A stretch of DNA of 64,000 bases from Aldehydirespirator sp965261105 (GTDB lineage: Bacteria > Actinomycetota > Acidimicrobiia > Acidimicrobiales > Aldehydirespiratoraceae), in NCBI GenBank assembly GCA_965261105.1, contig CBDHCM010000006.1, positions 1,984,001 through 2,048,000 on the forward strand, read 5' to 3'. The notes below the pieces were generated by a model. The model did not search any database. It was not told the DNA's origin and was given only the letters and a program-made list of their open reading frames with translations. The first letter of the stretch is position 1. Every line of letters starts with the position of its first letter. Positions 8,399 through 16,582 of this stretch are shown one piece after another. Position numbers and translations under genes: made by a program.

Positions 8399-9377
8399 GG
8401 TCCGCCTGCTCGTCGACAACGCTCTGCTGCTCGCTCTGGGGCTGCTCGTCTTGTTCTTCGCCAGCCAGAACGACAGGTTTGTGAGCTTCGACAACTTCCG
8501 TCTGGTGGCGTTACAGGTCTCGATCATGGGGATCGTGTCGGTGCCGCTGGCTCTGCTGCTCATCAGCGGCGGCATCGACTTGTCGGTCGGCTCGATCATC
8601 GGTCTGGGCGGCATGACGAGCGCTAGCCTCCTCGACAGCGGCACGCCGGTGTCGGTTGCGGTGCTTGCAGGGATCCTCGCCGGCGCCGCGGTCGGTGTCG
8701 CCAATGGCGCGCTGTCGATCTTCACGAAGCTCTCGCCGATCGTGGTCACCCTCGGTGCGTTGGCCGCGGTGCGCGGCCTGACGTTCTACATCAGCGCGGT
8801 TCCGATATTCGGGTTCCCGGACTCGTTCACGAACCTCGCGTCGGGGCGGATCCTGGGAGTGCCGATCCTCGTGCTCATCGCGGCCGGAGTGTTTGTGATC
8901 GGCTACCTGTTCCTCAACCGGACGCCGTGGGGCCAGCACGTCTACGCATTCGGGGTGAACAGCGAGGCGGCCCGTTTGGCGGGGATCTCCACCCGGGTGC
9001 TGCCGTTCATGCTGTACGTGGCCACCGGCGCGGCCGCGGGCCTGGGCGGCTCGCTGCTCGTCGCCCGGCTGAACAGCGCGACACCGGGCACGCTCGGGCT
9101 CGCCTTCGAGATCGACGTCCTCACCGCGATACTCCTGGGCGGGGTCGCGTTCGGCGGCGGCCGCGGCCGGCTCAGCGGTGTGCTCGTCGGGGTCGTGTTC
9201 CTCGGCGTCTTGTCGAACGGCCTGGTTCTGCTCGATGTCAGGTCGTTCACTCAGACACTGTTGAAGGGCATCGCCCTGGTGGCAGCCGCGGGGCTGGCCA
9301 CGCTGGTGGGAAGGCTCGAGACGCGTGCTGCGCTGGCGGCCCGTTCGGCTGCCTCGGTCGGCGAGCAGGGCCGCTAG
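8388..9377 (+). CDS. Sugar-type ABC transporter permease
   Basis: An RbsC/XylH-like membrane protein of about 329 residues with roughly nine to ten hydrophobic helices. The conserved ISGGIDLSVGSI stretch near residue 60 and the INSGTPGTLGLAFEID-like block (NSATPGTLGLAFEIDVLTAI) near 235 are typical. I chose the GTG at 8388, which overlaps the ATPase stop and sits next to a GGGGGGC site; a longer frame from 8346 would overlap the ATPase by over 50 bp. It closes the importer operon; no second permease is seen. Confidence 0.88.
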   Translation: MLRRVRLLVDNALLLALGLLVLFFASQNDRFVSFDNFRLVALQVSIMGIVSVPLALLLISGGIDLSVGSIIGLGGMTSASLLDSGTPVSVAVLAGILAGAAVGVANGALSIFTKLSPIVVTLGALAAVRGLTFYISAVPIFGFPDSFTNLASGRILGVPILVLIAAGVFVIGYLFLNRTPWGQHVYAFGVNSEAARLAGISTRVLPFMLYVATGAAAGLGGSLLVARLNSATPGTLGLAFEIDVLTAILLGGVAFGGGRGRLSGVLVGVVFLGVLSNGLVLLDVRSFTQTLLKGIALVAAAGLATLVGRLETRAALAARSAASVGEQGR

Positions 9378-9505
9378 ACCGTCAACACCCCAACTACGCC
9401 GACCCCTCGAGTTACGGGTTGCCGCCCTCAATGCTCTCATGCAGCACCGGCTGCTGCGCGTTCGACATGGGCGCGGCCCATTCCCACTGCTCCGGTATGG
9501 GTCGA

Positions 9506-9901
9506 TCAGGGTCGCACTTCGATGAATCCGGCCGCGCTGAAGTCGCCGTCGAACGCGAGGGCCTCGGTGATCCGTTCGCGGCGCATGATCTCGAAGCTGG
9601 TGGCGTCCACATAGGAGTACTGCCGCTCGTCATGGCGCTCCAGCCACCGCCATGCCCGTTCGTCGACAGTCGAGTCGACGACCACGATCGACACTCTCGG
9701 CGAGCTGCGCAGCATGGTCACGAAGTTGAGCGCCTGGGCGTGCCCAGCGCGCCGGCCCAACCATGTCCAGGTCTCGCCGACGACGAGATTGGATGTGCGG
9801 ATCGGCCCGCGGTCGCCATGCCAGAGATGTGCGGCATCGGTGTGTCGGCGATCTGCGGGGACGAGCAGTCCGATCCAGAAGGACGTGTCGGCGAACTTCA
9901 C
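9506..9901 (-). CDS. PIN-domain toxin (VapC-like), copy 1
   Basis: A 131-residue PIN-domain RNase. Acidic residues expected of the fold are visible: Asp5 in MKFADTSFW, Glu in VVGETWTWL near 43, and Asp in the C-terminal YVDATSFEIM and AFDGDF blocks. Its ATG overlaps the antitoxin stop by four bases, so the two are translationally coupled. The same module recurs almost unchanged at 54425-55041, and the 3' end alone recurs at 49624-49735. VapC toxins usually cleave tRNA or rRNA; the target here is unknown. Confidence 0.85.
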   Translation of the reverse strand: MKFADTSFWIGLLVPADRRHTDAAHLWHGDRGPIRTSNLVVGETWTWLGRRAGHAQALNFVTMLRSSPRVSIVVVDSTVDERAWRWLERHDERQYSYVDATSFEIMRRERITEALAFDGDFSAAGFIEVRP

Positions 9902-10122
9902 GTCCCAGTTCCGTAGATGACCGCGTCGAGGTCGTCGTCGGGCTCGACGTCCACACTTCCGACCAGGCTGTCGAGGGGATCGGCGAACTCTTCGCTCTCA
10001 GAGGCGAGCGCAACCCGCACGGCGTCGCGCATGAGCGCCGAGCGCGAGATCCCCCGTCGGGCAGCCGCGCCCGACAGCGCTTCGTCGATGTCGTCCTCCA
10101 GATAAAGCTGTATACGCCGCAT
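9898..10122 (-). CDS. Ribbon-helix-helix antitoxin (VapB-like), copy 1
   Basis: A 74-residue protein starting MRRIQLYLEDDID. The RHH strand and two helices (RRIQLYLEDDIDEALSGAAA, then GISRSALMRDAVRVAL) fill the first half; the acidic second half (EPDDDLDAVIYG) is the usual toxin-neutralising tail. A longer frame starts at 10164, but this ATG matches the second copy of the module exactly in length. Two GTATAC hexamers lie 20 bp apart at 10110 and 10130, one inside the first codons and one just upstream; they may form the autoregulatory operator. Confidence 0.85.
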   Translation of the reverse strand: MRRIQLYLEDDIDEALSGAAARRGISRSALMRDAVRVALASESEEFADPLDSLVGSVDVEPDDDLDAVIYGTGT

Positions 10123-10295
10123 AGAAGGAGTATACACCACCAGCTCGGCCATGCCCCATGACACAGGACGATGCGGCGGGCGCGAAGAGGAACGTGTCAG
10201 GCTGCCGACGGCGCAATGACCTCGGCTGTCGCTGCGCCGGGGTTGTGTTCCTCGGCGTCTACAGGAGTTCCTGTGTCAGCGCTGTCTTGCTGGTG

Positions 10296-10559
10296 TCACG
10301 ATGTGCCGGCCAGCACTTCGACAGCTTCGTCGTCTGAGGCTTCGGTTGCTTCGTCGTCTGACGCTTCGGTAGCCGTGTCGTCTGACGGCTCCGAGTCGGC
10401 GTCTGCGCTCGGGCGGATTCGCTCTTTCACTCGGTTGGCGGTGTCCTTGACTGCAGCTACCGGATCGCTTGAGCTACGCCAACCACGATTCTTGATCCAC
10501 TTGGAGCCGACGGCGAATGCCGCAGCGCCTGCGAGCACGGCCGCAAGTATCTTCTTCAT
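10296..10559 (-). CDS. Small hypothetical membrane-anchored acidic protein
   Basis: An 87-residue product starting MKKILAAVLAGAAAFAVG, a single hydrophobic N-terminal segment, followed by a basic stretch (KWIKNRG), a charged linker and a very acidic tail built from imperfect copies of TEASDDEA. No family is recognised. The hydrophobic start could be a signal anchor with the acidic tail exposed. Neighbours give no functional hint: the gene sits between the VapBC pair and a mosaic of gene fragments. Confidence 0.55.
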   Translation of the reverse strand: MKKILAAVLAGAAAFAVGSKWIKNRGWRSSSDPVAAVKDTANRVKERIRPSADADSEPSDDTATEASDDEATEASDDEAVEVLAGTS

Positions 10560-10650
10560 TGGGCAACTTTCTGATGGTGAGTTCTGATGGTGAGTGTTGA
10601 GAGCATACATGTGTTTGCCAGCGCTTCGACGCTGTCGAGGGACCGTTTCT

Positions 10651-11042
10651 AGCTCGTGTCGGCGAGGAAGTCGGTGAGGGCGTGGCGGTCGGCGATGCCG
10701 GGCCGTCGACCGCACTCTCCAGGCCGAGCAGTCCTGAACCACGTCGGTCAGACCGGCGGCCAGCTTGGCGCGGGCGGAGAGCCTTCGACGGGCCGAGTAT
10801 CCGAGGGCGGGCACGGCGTACAGGCGTCGAGCCCCGGCAAGGTCCCCGCGGTCGGTGTTGAGGATCCGGCCAGCCTCAGCGACTGTCATGTCGTGGTGGT
10901 CGTCGCGGCGCAGCATCCGCAGGGCGTCGCCTGTGCCTATGTCGCCGCACACCAGCACACGGCACAGGAACCCGGTGAAGCCGGTGTCTTGCACCATGGC
11001 TGCCATGTCGGTGCGGCCGAAGCGTGCCGCGAGCTTGCGGCA
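10651..11042 (-). pseudogene. Mosaic of gene fragments (repeat A): Rieske tail, RHH tail, MOSC C-terminus
   Basis: Three pieces abut. 10651-10704 matches the 3' end of the Rieske gene at 15318. 10702-10745 is identical to the last 44 bp around the stop of the RHH gene at 48935-48978. About 10786-11042 matches the C-terminal part of the MOSC gene at 14473 and translates on the minus strand to CRKLAARFGRTDMAAMVQD and on. No intact frame remains. The same order recurs, less eroded, from 13739 on. Confidence 0.85.
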
Positions 11043-11155
11043 TCCACGCGGTCGGTTCTTGTTGTATTGCAGCTTGCTTGCAGATAGACCACCATCTTCG
11101 CAGGAACGTGACGCAGCTAAGGTTATGCTTGTGTTCAACCCACGAGGAGGTTCCG

Positions 11156-12454
11156 ATGCTTCTCCGCTTCGAGGTCGGCAATCATCGTTCAATCTGCGAG
11201 TCGGTCGAGTTGTCAATGGTTGCGATGGACAAAGATCGCGCTGCGGCTCGCCAGCTTGAGGGAATCGACGAGAGGGTTCTGGCCGTTGCTGGAATCTACG
11301 GCGCCAACGGGTCGGGCAAGACCAACCTCATCGACGCGCTCGCGTGGCTGTCTCACGCGGTAGGGGTGTCGTTGCGATCCTGGGAGGACGCGGTCCCTTG
11401 TGACCCGTTCAGCTTCGCGTCCGGGCCACCGAAGCCGTCGTACTTCGGGATAGAGCTGGTCGTCAGCGGCGTGCGGTACCGCTACGAGCTGGAGGTAGAC
11501 GAGTCCAAGGTCGTCTTCGAGGCGCTCTACAGCTATCCGCGGCAACGCCGTCGCACACTCTTCGAGCGTGATGGCGACCCTCCGGTGTTCCGGCGCGGCA
11601 CACGCTTCACCGGCGGCGGGCGCGAGCTGATCACGCCGACAACATTGGTCATTTCCGCTGCCAGCCGACTCACCGAGGAAATCGACCGTGTGGCGCGTTG
11701 GCTGCGCGGCATCAACTTCGTAGGCCTCTGGCCTCGAGCGTTCCTCGGCAGGGAGGCTCGCTTGTACCGACCGAGCTTCCGGTGGACGCCTCACGGCTGG
11801 GACGACTTCCTGGTTGACGTCTTCGACGAAGCGCCGTCGCGGCGCCAGCACGACAGTGGCGCGCCCGCGGGCAAGAACCGCCATCAGCATCGCGATCTGG
11901 CCTTGGCGATGCTCATGTTTGCGGATCTGGGGGTCCAGGGCGTGGAGGTGGTCGACGAAGCGCCGAGTCCTAGCCGTGGCGGTCGCAGGCTCAGGCTTCT
12001 GCACGATGTCTCCGGCGATCCGCGTCCTCTGGAGCTCGGTGATGAATCCGATGGGACCCTCACCTGGCTCGGCTTGATTCCTGAACTGCTCGCAGTGCTG
12101 GAGGAGGGTGGTGTCATCGTGGTCGACGAGCTCGATTCCAGCCTGCACCCGGTGATCTCCGGCAAGCTCGTGGAACTGTTCCAAAATCCCTCGACCAACC
12201 GTCACGGCGCCCAGATCATCTTCACCACCCACGACACAAGCCTCCTCGGCTGCCTCAACCGCGACGAAGTCTGGCTCACGTCCAAGAGACGCGACGGCAG
12301 CACAGAGTTGACAGCGCTGTCTGACTTCCGCAGCACCAGCGTCCGACGTTCCACGAACCTCGAGCGCGGCTACTTGCAAGGTCGCTTCGGCGGAATCCCG
12401 GTAGTGGACCAGTACCGAGTTCGCGAGGCTCTGGGCGTCGCGGCCCAAGGCTGA
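11156..12454 (+). CDS. rloA: AAA-family ATPase, RloA/AbiL-like (OLD-type ABC ATPase)
   Basis: A 432-residue protein starting MLLRFEVGNHRSI, the usual opening of the AAA_15/OLD-related ATPases, at an ATG preceded by GAGGAGG. Walker A is GANGSGKTNL near residue 50; Walker B is VIVVDELDSSLHP near residue 322, followed by IIFTTHDTSLL. This SMC/ABC-like arrangement marks defence ATPases that pair with a small effector. The next gene, 2 bp downstream, is RloB-like, and RloA-RloB pairs are found in restriction loci and relate to the AbiL abortive-infection system. It probably senses phage and controls RloB. The pair is bracketed by two mosaic repeats, suggesting it moved in as a unit. Confidence 0.82.
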   Translation: MLLRFEVGNHRSICESVELSMVAMDKDRAAARQLEGIDERVLAVAGIYGANGSGKTNLIDALAWLSHAVGVSLRSWEDAVPCDPFSFASGPPKPSYFGIELVVSGVRYRYELEVDESKVVFEALYSYPRQRRRTLFERDGDPPVFRRGTRFTGGGRELITPTTLVISAASRLTEEIDRVARWLRGINFVGLWPRAFLGREARLYRPSFRWTPHGWDDFLVDVFDEAPSRRQHDSGAPAGKNRHQHRDLALAMLMFADLGVQGVEVVDEAPSPSRGGRRLRLLHDVSGDPRPLELGDESDGTLTWLGLIPELLAVLEEGGVIVVDELDSSLHPVISGKLVELFQNPSTNRHGAQIIFTTHDTSLLGCLNRDEVWLTSKRRDGSTELTALSDFRSTSVRRSTNLERGYLQGRFGGIPVVDQYRVREALGVAAQG

Positions 12455-12456
12455 GC

Positions 12457-13089
12457 GTGGCATCCCGCCGACGAGGCGAAAGGCCGCTGCGACGCCGCGC
12501 CCCGCAGATCGATGAACTAGCCTGCTTCGTCATTTTCTGTGAGGGCGAGCTGACTGAACCGCTGTACCTGAAGGCGTTTGCCTCCCTTCAGCGGGTTCGC
12601 AGCGTTGCGACACTGGATATTCGTGGAATGGGATGCGAACCGCGCAAGCTCGTGGAAGAAGCCAGGGCTGCGAAACGCAGCGAACGCGGTCAGTCGACCG
12701 GGTCCACGAAGTACTGGTGCGTGTTCGACGTGGAAGCGCCTACGCGGCATGCGCGGCTGAACGAGGCGGTCCATATGGCTCGCGACAACGGCATCAGCGT
12801 GGCGATCTCCAATCCCTGCTTCGAATTGTGGCTGGTACTCCACTACACCGACCACGAGCGCTGGATCGATAACGACGACTGTGGCAGTCTCCGTCGTCGA
12901 CAAGACAGCTCGCAGGGCAAGAGCGTCGACGGCGCTGCCTACATGCCGCGGCGACACCAGGCCATCAAGCGGGCCAGACGGCTCGCGATGCTGCACGCCA
13001 GCGCCAACCGAGAACTCCCCGACGACAACCCGTCCTCCAGCTTGTACCGCCTACTGGAAGCCATTGATCCAATTGAAGACCAGCCATAG
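12457..13089 (+). CDS. rloB: RloB-like protein (putative defence effector)
   Basis: A 210-residue product. The RloB/AbiLii family shows CEGE.TEP.Y near the start and NP.FE.WL.LH in the middle; here they are CEGELTEPLYL near residue 29 and SNPCFELWLVLHY near residue 115. The fold has been likened to TOPRIM-type nucleases, with the CEGE Glu as the catalytic candidate (from family knowledge, not shown here). GTG start 2 bp after the rloA stop, so clearly one operon. Likely the toxic arm of the pair. Confidence 0.82.
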   Translation: MASRRRGERPLRRRAPQIDELACFVIFCEGELTEPLYLKAFASLQRVRSVATLDIRGMGCEPRKLVEEARAAKRSERGQSTGSTKYWCVFDVEAPTRHARLNEAVHMARDNGISVAISNPCFELWLVLHYTDHERWIDNDDCGSLRRRQDSSQGKSVDGAAYMPRRHQAIKRARRLAMLHASANRELPDDNPSSSLYRLLEAIDPIEDQP

Positions 13090-13102
13090 CGCCAGTGCGC
13101 GA

Positions 13103-13195
13103 TCACATCCAGTGCAGGATGGCCTCCGCGAACCTCGGCTTGAGCGACAGGACAACCATCCGGTCTTGATCGAGCTCCTGCATGTCCTCAATCAT
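13103..13195 (-). pseudogene. N-terminal remnant of an ASCH-domain gene
   Basis: A 30-codon minus-strand frame containing VVLSLKPRFAEAIL, the characteristic first strand and helix of ASCH/PUA-like domains, then a premature stop. The rest of the domain is missing; the RloB gene end abuts it. Confidence 0.5.
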
Positions 13196-13200
13196 GCCGC

Positions 13201-13336
13201 CTAATCCCTTCCTCGCAGAACGCCGCCGACGATTCCACAGCCGGCGACCTCGGGCCTCAGCGTCCGATTGAGGAGGGCCAGAACACTCTGGCGGGTGTGC
13301 TCGGCGGCGAAGCGGTCGTAGGCCAGGCCCGCACCT
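13201..13336 (-). pseudogene. C-terminal remnant of an unrecognised gene
   Basis: A minus-strand frame (AYDRFAAEHTRQSVLALLNR and on, ending in a TAG at 13201) looks coding by composition but has no start. It ends 6 bp before the ASCH remnant begins, so the two were probably neighbours in one operon. The family is not recognised and the upstream border is approximate. Confidence 0.3.
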
Positions 13337-13451
13337 TGACCGGGAGGTGGGGGCTGCCGCGGTCCCAGACGAGACGGCCGCTACGATCGGTCGCGTCGGA
13401 TGCGGTGGACCCGTCACGATGCGCCCAGCAAGAGCGAGGAGGAGGAGGAGC

Positions 13452-13667
13452 ATGTCAAGCGATCGCGACACCTACAAGTACCAGTTCGTCGGCCCCGACA
13501 GGCGGATCAAGCACAGCGGCATAACGAACGATCTAGAACGCCGCGAAAGGGAGCTGCGCCGCGAGTACGGCCAGGGCGACATCCGCCAGGTCGGGCACAG
13601 GACCACCCGCGAGGCCGCCCGCGAGTGGGAGAAGAGCAGGCCCACCGCGGGTCGGTCGGGCCCCTAA
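13452..13667 (+). CDS. Small GIY-YIG-like protein
   Basis: A 71-residue protein with start ATG after a long GGAGGAGGAG site. The core YKYQFV...IKHSGITNDLERRERELRREYG resembles the first half of GIY-YIG nucleases (Y, then GITNDLERRL.EH), followed by a VGHRTTREAAREWE helix. It is too short for a full GIY-YIG nuclease. Small stand-alone proteins of this pattern occur in many bacteria without known function. It is the last gene of the RloAB segment before mosaic repeat B. Confidence 0.6.
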   Translation: MSSDRDTYKYQFVGPDRRIKHSGITNDLERRERELRREYGQGDIRQVGHRTTREAAREWEKSRPTAGRSGP

Positions 13668-13738
13668 CAGGCGCAAACCCCGTTGGGTTCCAGTTCTCAT
13701 CCACCGGCCGAGGGGCTCTCCCCGAGCCGGGGAAGGCT

Positions 13739-14239
13739 GCCGCGTCGGCGAGGAAGTCGGTGAGGGCCTGGCGGTAGGCGATGCCGGGCCGGTCGTGCTT
13801 GGTGTGGGCCTGGAGTCTCGCGTCGGGGGGGAAGGCCGCGGGCAGCGTTTCGAGGACGGCTTTGTCCTCGAGCTCTACGGCCAGCTCGAAGTCGATGATG
13901 GACTGCCGGTCGATCGAGTCGGCGAGGTCGTTGCGCAGCACCGTCAGGTGGACGTCGGTGACGCCGTCCTGCACCGGGCAGCACCCTTTCCCCGGGATGT
14001 GGGTGCTGCCGTCGGAGTAGTGCATCCGCCCCACCTGCACGAACGGCAGCCACATCTCGGTCACCGACCGCCTGCTGCCCGGTCGTTGCGAAGTGGGAGC
14101 GCGGGCGACCGGCATCTTCCCGTAGCTGATCGAGATGCCGAAGGAGGAACGCTGCACCGATCCGACCGGCACACGCGGGTCTTGATCCGCGCCGAAGGAG
14201 CCCGAGTGGACGAATGCAACGTGGGTGGAGTCGGTGTTT
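13739..14239 (-). pseudogene. C-terminal fragment of a Rieske oxygenase (repeat B)
   Basis: Minus-strand sequence closely similar to 15318-15820 in the intact Rieske gene, from NTDSTHVAFVHSGSFGADQD (mononuclear iron site) to LTDFLAD. The N-terminal Rieske cluster domain is missing, so the piece cannot work. Homology stops sharply after the TDST segment at 14239. Confidence 0.85.
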
Positions 14240-14294
14240 GGCGAAGGCGGCTGCTGACGCCGACGACCGGTCCGTGTCGTCATGGACTCGCCGG

Positions 14295-14360
14295 GCCGTC
14301 GACCGCACTCTCCAGGCCGAGCAGTCCTGAACCACGTCGGTCAGACCGGCGGCCAGCTTG
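14295..14360. repeat. 44-bp RHH-gene tail plus 22 bp shared with repeat A
   Basis: 14295-14338 is identical to 10702-10745 and to the C-terminal coding end and stop of the RHH gene (48935-48978). The next 22 bp also match repeat A, showing that A and B share one rearranged ancestor. Confidence 0.85.
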
Positions 14361-14472
14361 TCGCGGACGGCCGTCTGGGTAACAGTCGGAGCATGCATAT
14401 GGATGGTTGGACCGGCGCCGCAGCGGCGCTCGAGGCCACACCGGCCGGCGTCGGCTGCTCCACTGGGACGTT

Positions 14473-15153
14473 CTAGGCGAGGCGGGCGGCGAGCCTTCGA
14501 CGGGCCGAGTATCCGAGGGCGGGCACGGCGTACAGGCGTCGAGCCCCGGCAAGGTCCCCGCGGTCGGTGTTGAGGATCCGGCCAGCCTCAGCGACTGTCA
14601 TGTCGTGGTGGTCGTCGCGGCGCAGCATCCGCAGGGCGTCGCCTGCGCCTATGTCGCCGCACACCAGCACACGGCACAGGAAACCGGTGAAGCCGGTGTC
14701 TTGCACCATGGCTGCCATGTCGGTGCGGCCGAAGCGTGCCGCGAGCTTGCGGCACGGGCTGCGGGGCTCGGTCACCTGGATGACGCTGGTCCCGGCCTGG
14801 AGCACGTCGCCGACGCGCACCTCGGTCTCGACGAGGCCGACGGTTGTGAGGTTCTCGCCCATCGCGCCGGCGTCCGGAAGTTCGAGGCCGAGTCCGCCCC
14901 AGTGGGGGTAGTGCTCCTTGGGGTAGGCGAGCAGAGCGAAGTCCGGCCCGCCGTGGTCCTTGTAGACGTGCTCGTCGCCCGGCAGGCCGAGCGGGCCGAC
15001 AGCGACGCGGCCCCGCACCGGGGTCTTGATGAACGCGCTCACGATCTTGCGGCTGCCTGAGCCGATCTCTCCGACAGAGCCGACGCACACCGCTTCGACG
15101 GTTCCTGCGATGTCGGGCACGGTCCCTGCGGGCGCCGCAGCAGAAGAGGTCAA
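14473..15153 (-). CDS. MOSC domain protein (YiiM-like)
   Basis: A 226-residue MOSC-domain protein, a family that carries molybdenum cofactor or reduces N-hydroxylated compounds with it. Seen: GPLGLPGDEHVYKDHGGPDFA near residue 78, GENLTT near 117, and the Cys block VTEPRSPCRKLAARF near 148, whose Cys is the usual Moco ligand, then QDTGFTGFLCRVL. It is complete, unlike the fragment at 10786-11042. The neighbouring minus-strand Rieske oxygenase ends 164 bp upstream of its start. A partner role is possible but not shown. Confidence 0.82.
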   Translation of the reverse strand: MTSSAAAPAGTVPDIAGTVEAVCVGSVGEIGSGSRKIVSAFIKTPVRGRVAVGPLGLPGDEHVYKDHGGPDFALLAYPKEHYPHWGGLGLELPDAGAMGENLTTVGLVETEVRVGDVLQAGTSVIQVTEPRSPCRKLAARFGRTDMAAMVQDTGFTGFLCRVLVCGDIGAGDALRMLRRDDHHDMTVAEAGRILNTDRGDLAGARRLYAVPALGYSARRRLAARLA

Positions 15154-15317
15154 TCGATCACCACGAGCGAGAGGCTACCGGCGGCAGTGCGCGGCGATGA
15201 GACAGCCCAAGCCGCAGCGTCCGTGACCAACTGCTGAACGCCGCCGGCCAGGGTCTGGCCGTTTCGCAGGTGCGAGGGCGCGTCTGGGTGCCGGCAGGCG
15301 CCATTGGTGTGACGCTG

Positions 15318-16427
15318 TCAGCTCGGGTCGGCGAGGAAGTCGGTGAGGGCGTGGCGGTAGGCGATGCCGGGCCGGTCGTGCTTGGTGTGGGCCTGGAGTC
15401 TCGGGTCGAGGGGGAAGGCCGCTGGAAGGGTTTCGAGGACGGCTCTGTCCTCGAGTTCCACGGCCAGCTCGAAGTCGATGATGGCTTGCCGGTCGCTCGA
15501 GTCGGCGAGGTCGTTGCGCAGAACCGTCAGGTGGACGTCGGTGACGCCGTCCTGCACCGGGCAGCACCCTTTGACCAGGATGTGGGTGCTGCCGTCGGAG
15601 TAGTGCATCCGTCCCACCTGCACGAAGGGCAGCCACATCTCGGTCACCGAGTGTCTGGTGCCCGGTTGTTGCGAAGTGGGTGTGCGGGCGACCGGCATCT
15701 CGCCGTAGCTGATCGTGATGCCGAAGGAGGAACGTTGCACCGATCCGACCGGCACACGCGGGTCTTGATCCGCCCCGAACGAGCCCGAGTGGACGAACGC
15801 GACGTGGGTGGAGTCGGTGTTGTTGTCGATGATGGCGGCGGCGCTGGCGTGGTAGCGGATCACTCCGATCTCGATGCGGTCGAACCGGGAGTCCTCGAAC
15901 TCGGGGATGGTCGGGATCGGGGCCGGCGGCTGCGGCTCCAGGGAGATCCAGGCCAGGCCGTGGGCCTCGACCGTGGGCAGCACCTGCAGGCACGCCGACG
16001 TGGGCAGCGACGCCCCGGCCTCCAGCTGCGGGATCTCGACCACGGCGCCGTCGGGCCCGAACTGCCAGCCGTGGTATGGGCACACGAGCCGGCCGTCGGT
16101 GACGGTGCCCTTGGAGAGCTGAGCCCAGCGATGCGGGCATCGATCCAGAGCCGAGCGCAGCCGCCTGTCCGGCGTGCGCCACAACACGACCTGCGTGCCC
16201 AGCAGCGTCCGAGCCGCAGGTGCCGTACCAACCTGCGAGGAGAAAGCCACGGGGTGCCAACACCGCCGCAGCCGGGAGGACCGGCACACCAGCAACACAC
16301 CGTCGCCGAACTCGGTCGCAGGATCCGACGAAGTCGTCACGAAGCCGCATAGTGGCACGCGAGCGACACCCGCAGCCACCTCACTCCGACCAACCGAGAC
16401 ACCAGCGCGACGGAATATTCTCAACAC
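15318..16427 (-). CDS. Rieske 2Fe-2S oxygenase
   Basis: A 369-residue single-component-type Rieske oxygenase. Rieske ligands are CPHRW and CPYHGW (near residues 82-105); the mononuclear iron site is NTDSTHVAFVH near 195. It is unrelated in detail to the dioxygenase at 4277 and has no beta subunit. The GTG start at 16427 gives an N-terminus (MLRIFRRAGVSV) with poor support; starts around VPLCGFVTTSS are also possible. Fragments of this gene occur at 13739 and 10651, so the locus was duplicated and eroded. The substrate is not known. Confidence 0.82.
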   Translation of the reverse strand: MLRIFRRAGVSVGRSEVAAGVARVPLCGFVTTSSDPATEFGDGVLLVCRSSRLRRCWHPVAFSSQVGTAPAARTLLGTQVVLWRTPDRRLRSALDRCPHRWAQLSKGTVTDGRLVCPYHGWQFGPDGAVVEIPQLEAGASLPTSACLQVLPTVEAHGLAWISLEPQPPAPIPTIPEFEDSRFDRIEIGVIRYHASAAAIIDNNTDSTHVAFVHSGSFGADQDPRVPVGSVQRSSFGITISYGEMPVARTPTSQQPGTRHSVTEMWLPFVQVGRMHYSDGSTHILVKGCCPVQDGVTDVHLTVLRNDLADSSDRQAIIDFELAVELEDRAVLETLPAAFPLDPRLQAHTKHDRPGIAYRHALTDFLADPS

Positions 16428-16582
16428 TCCAATGAATGGTCGCCTGTCGGGTTCCGTCAGGAGTGCGGCAGAAGTCGGTCTGAGGCGGGATCCGGGGCAT
16501 CCATATCGGGCCCCGAGCTCCCGACCTTCGGTCCCCCTTCTTTGCGGAAGGCGGTTTCAGCTAGTACCAACCTGTACGTAAG

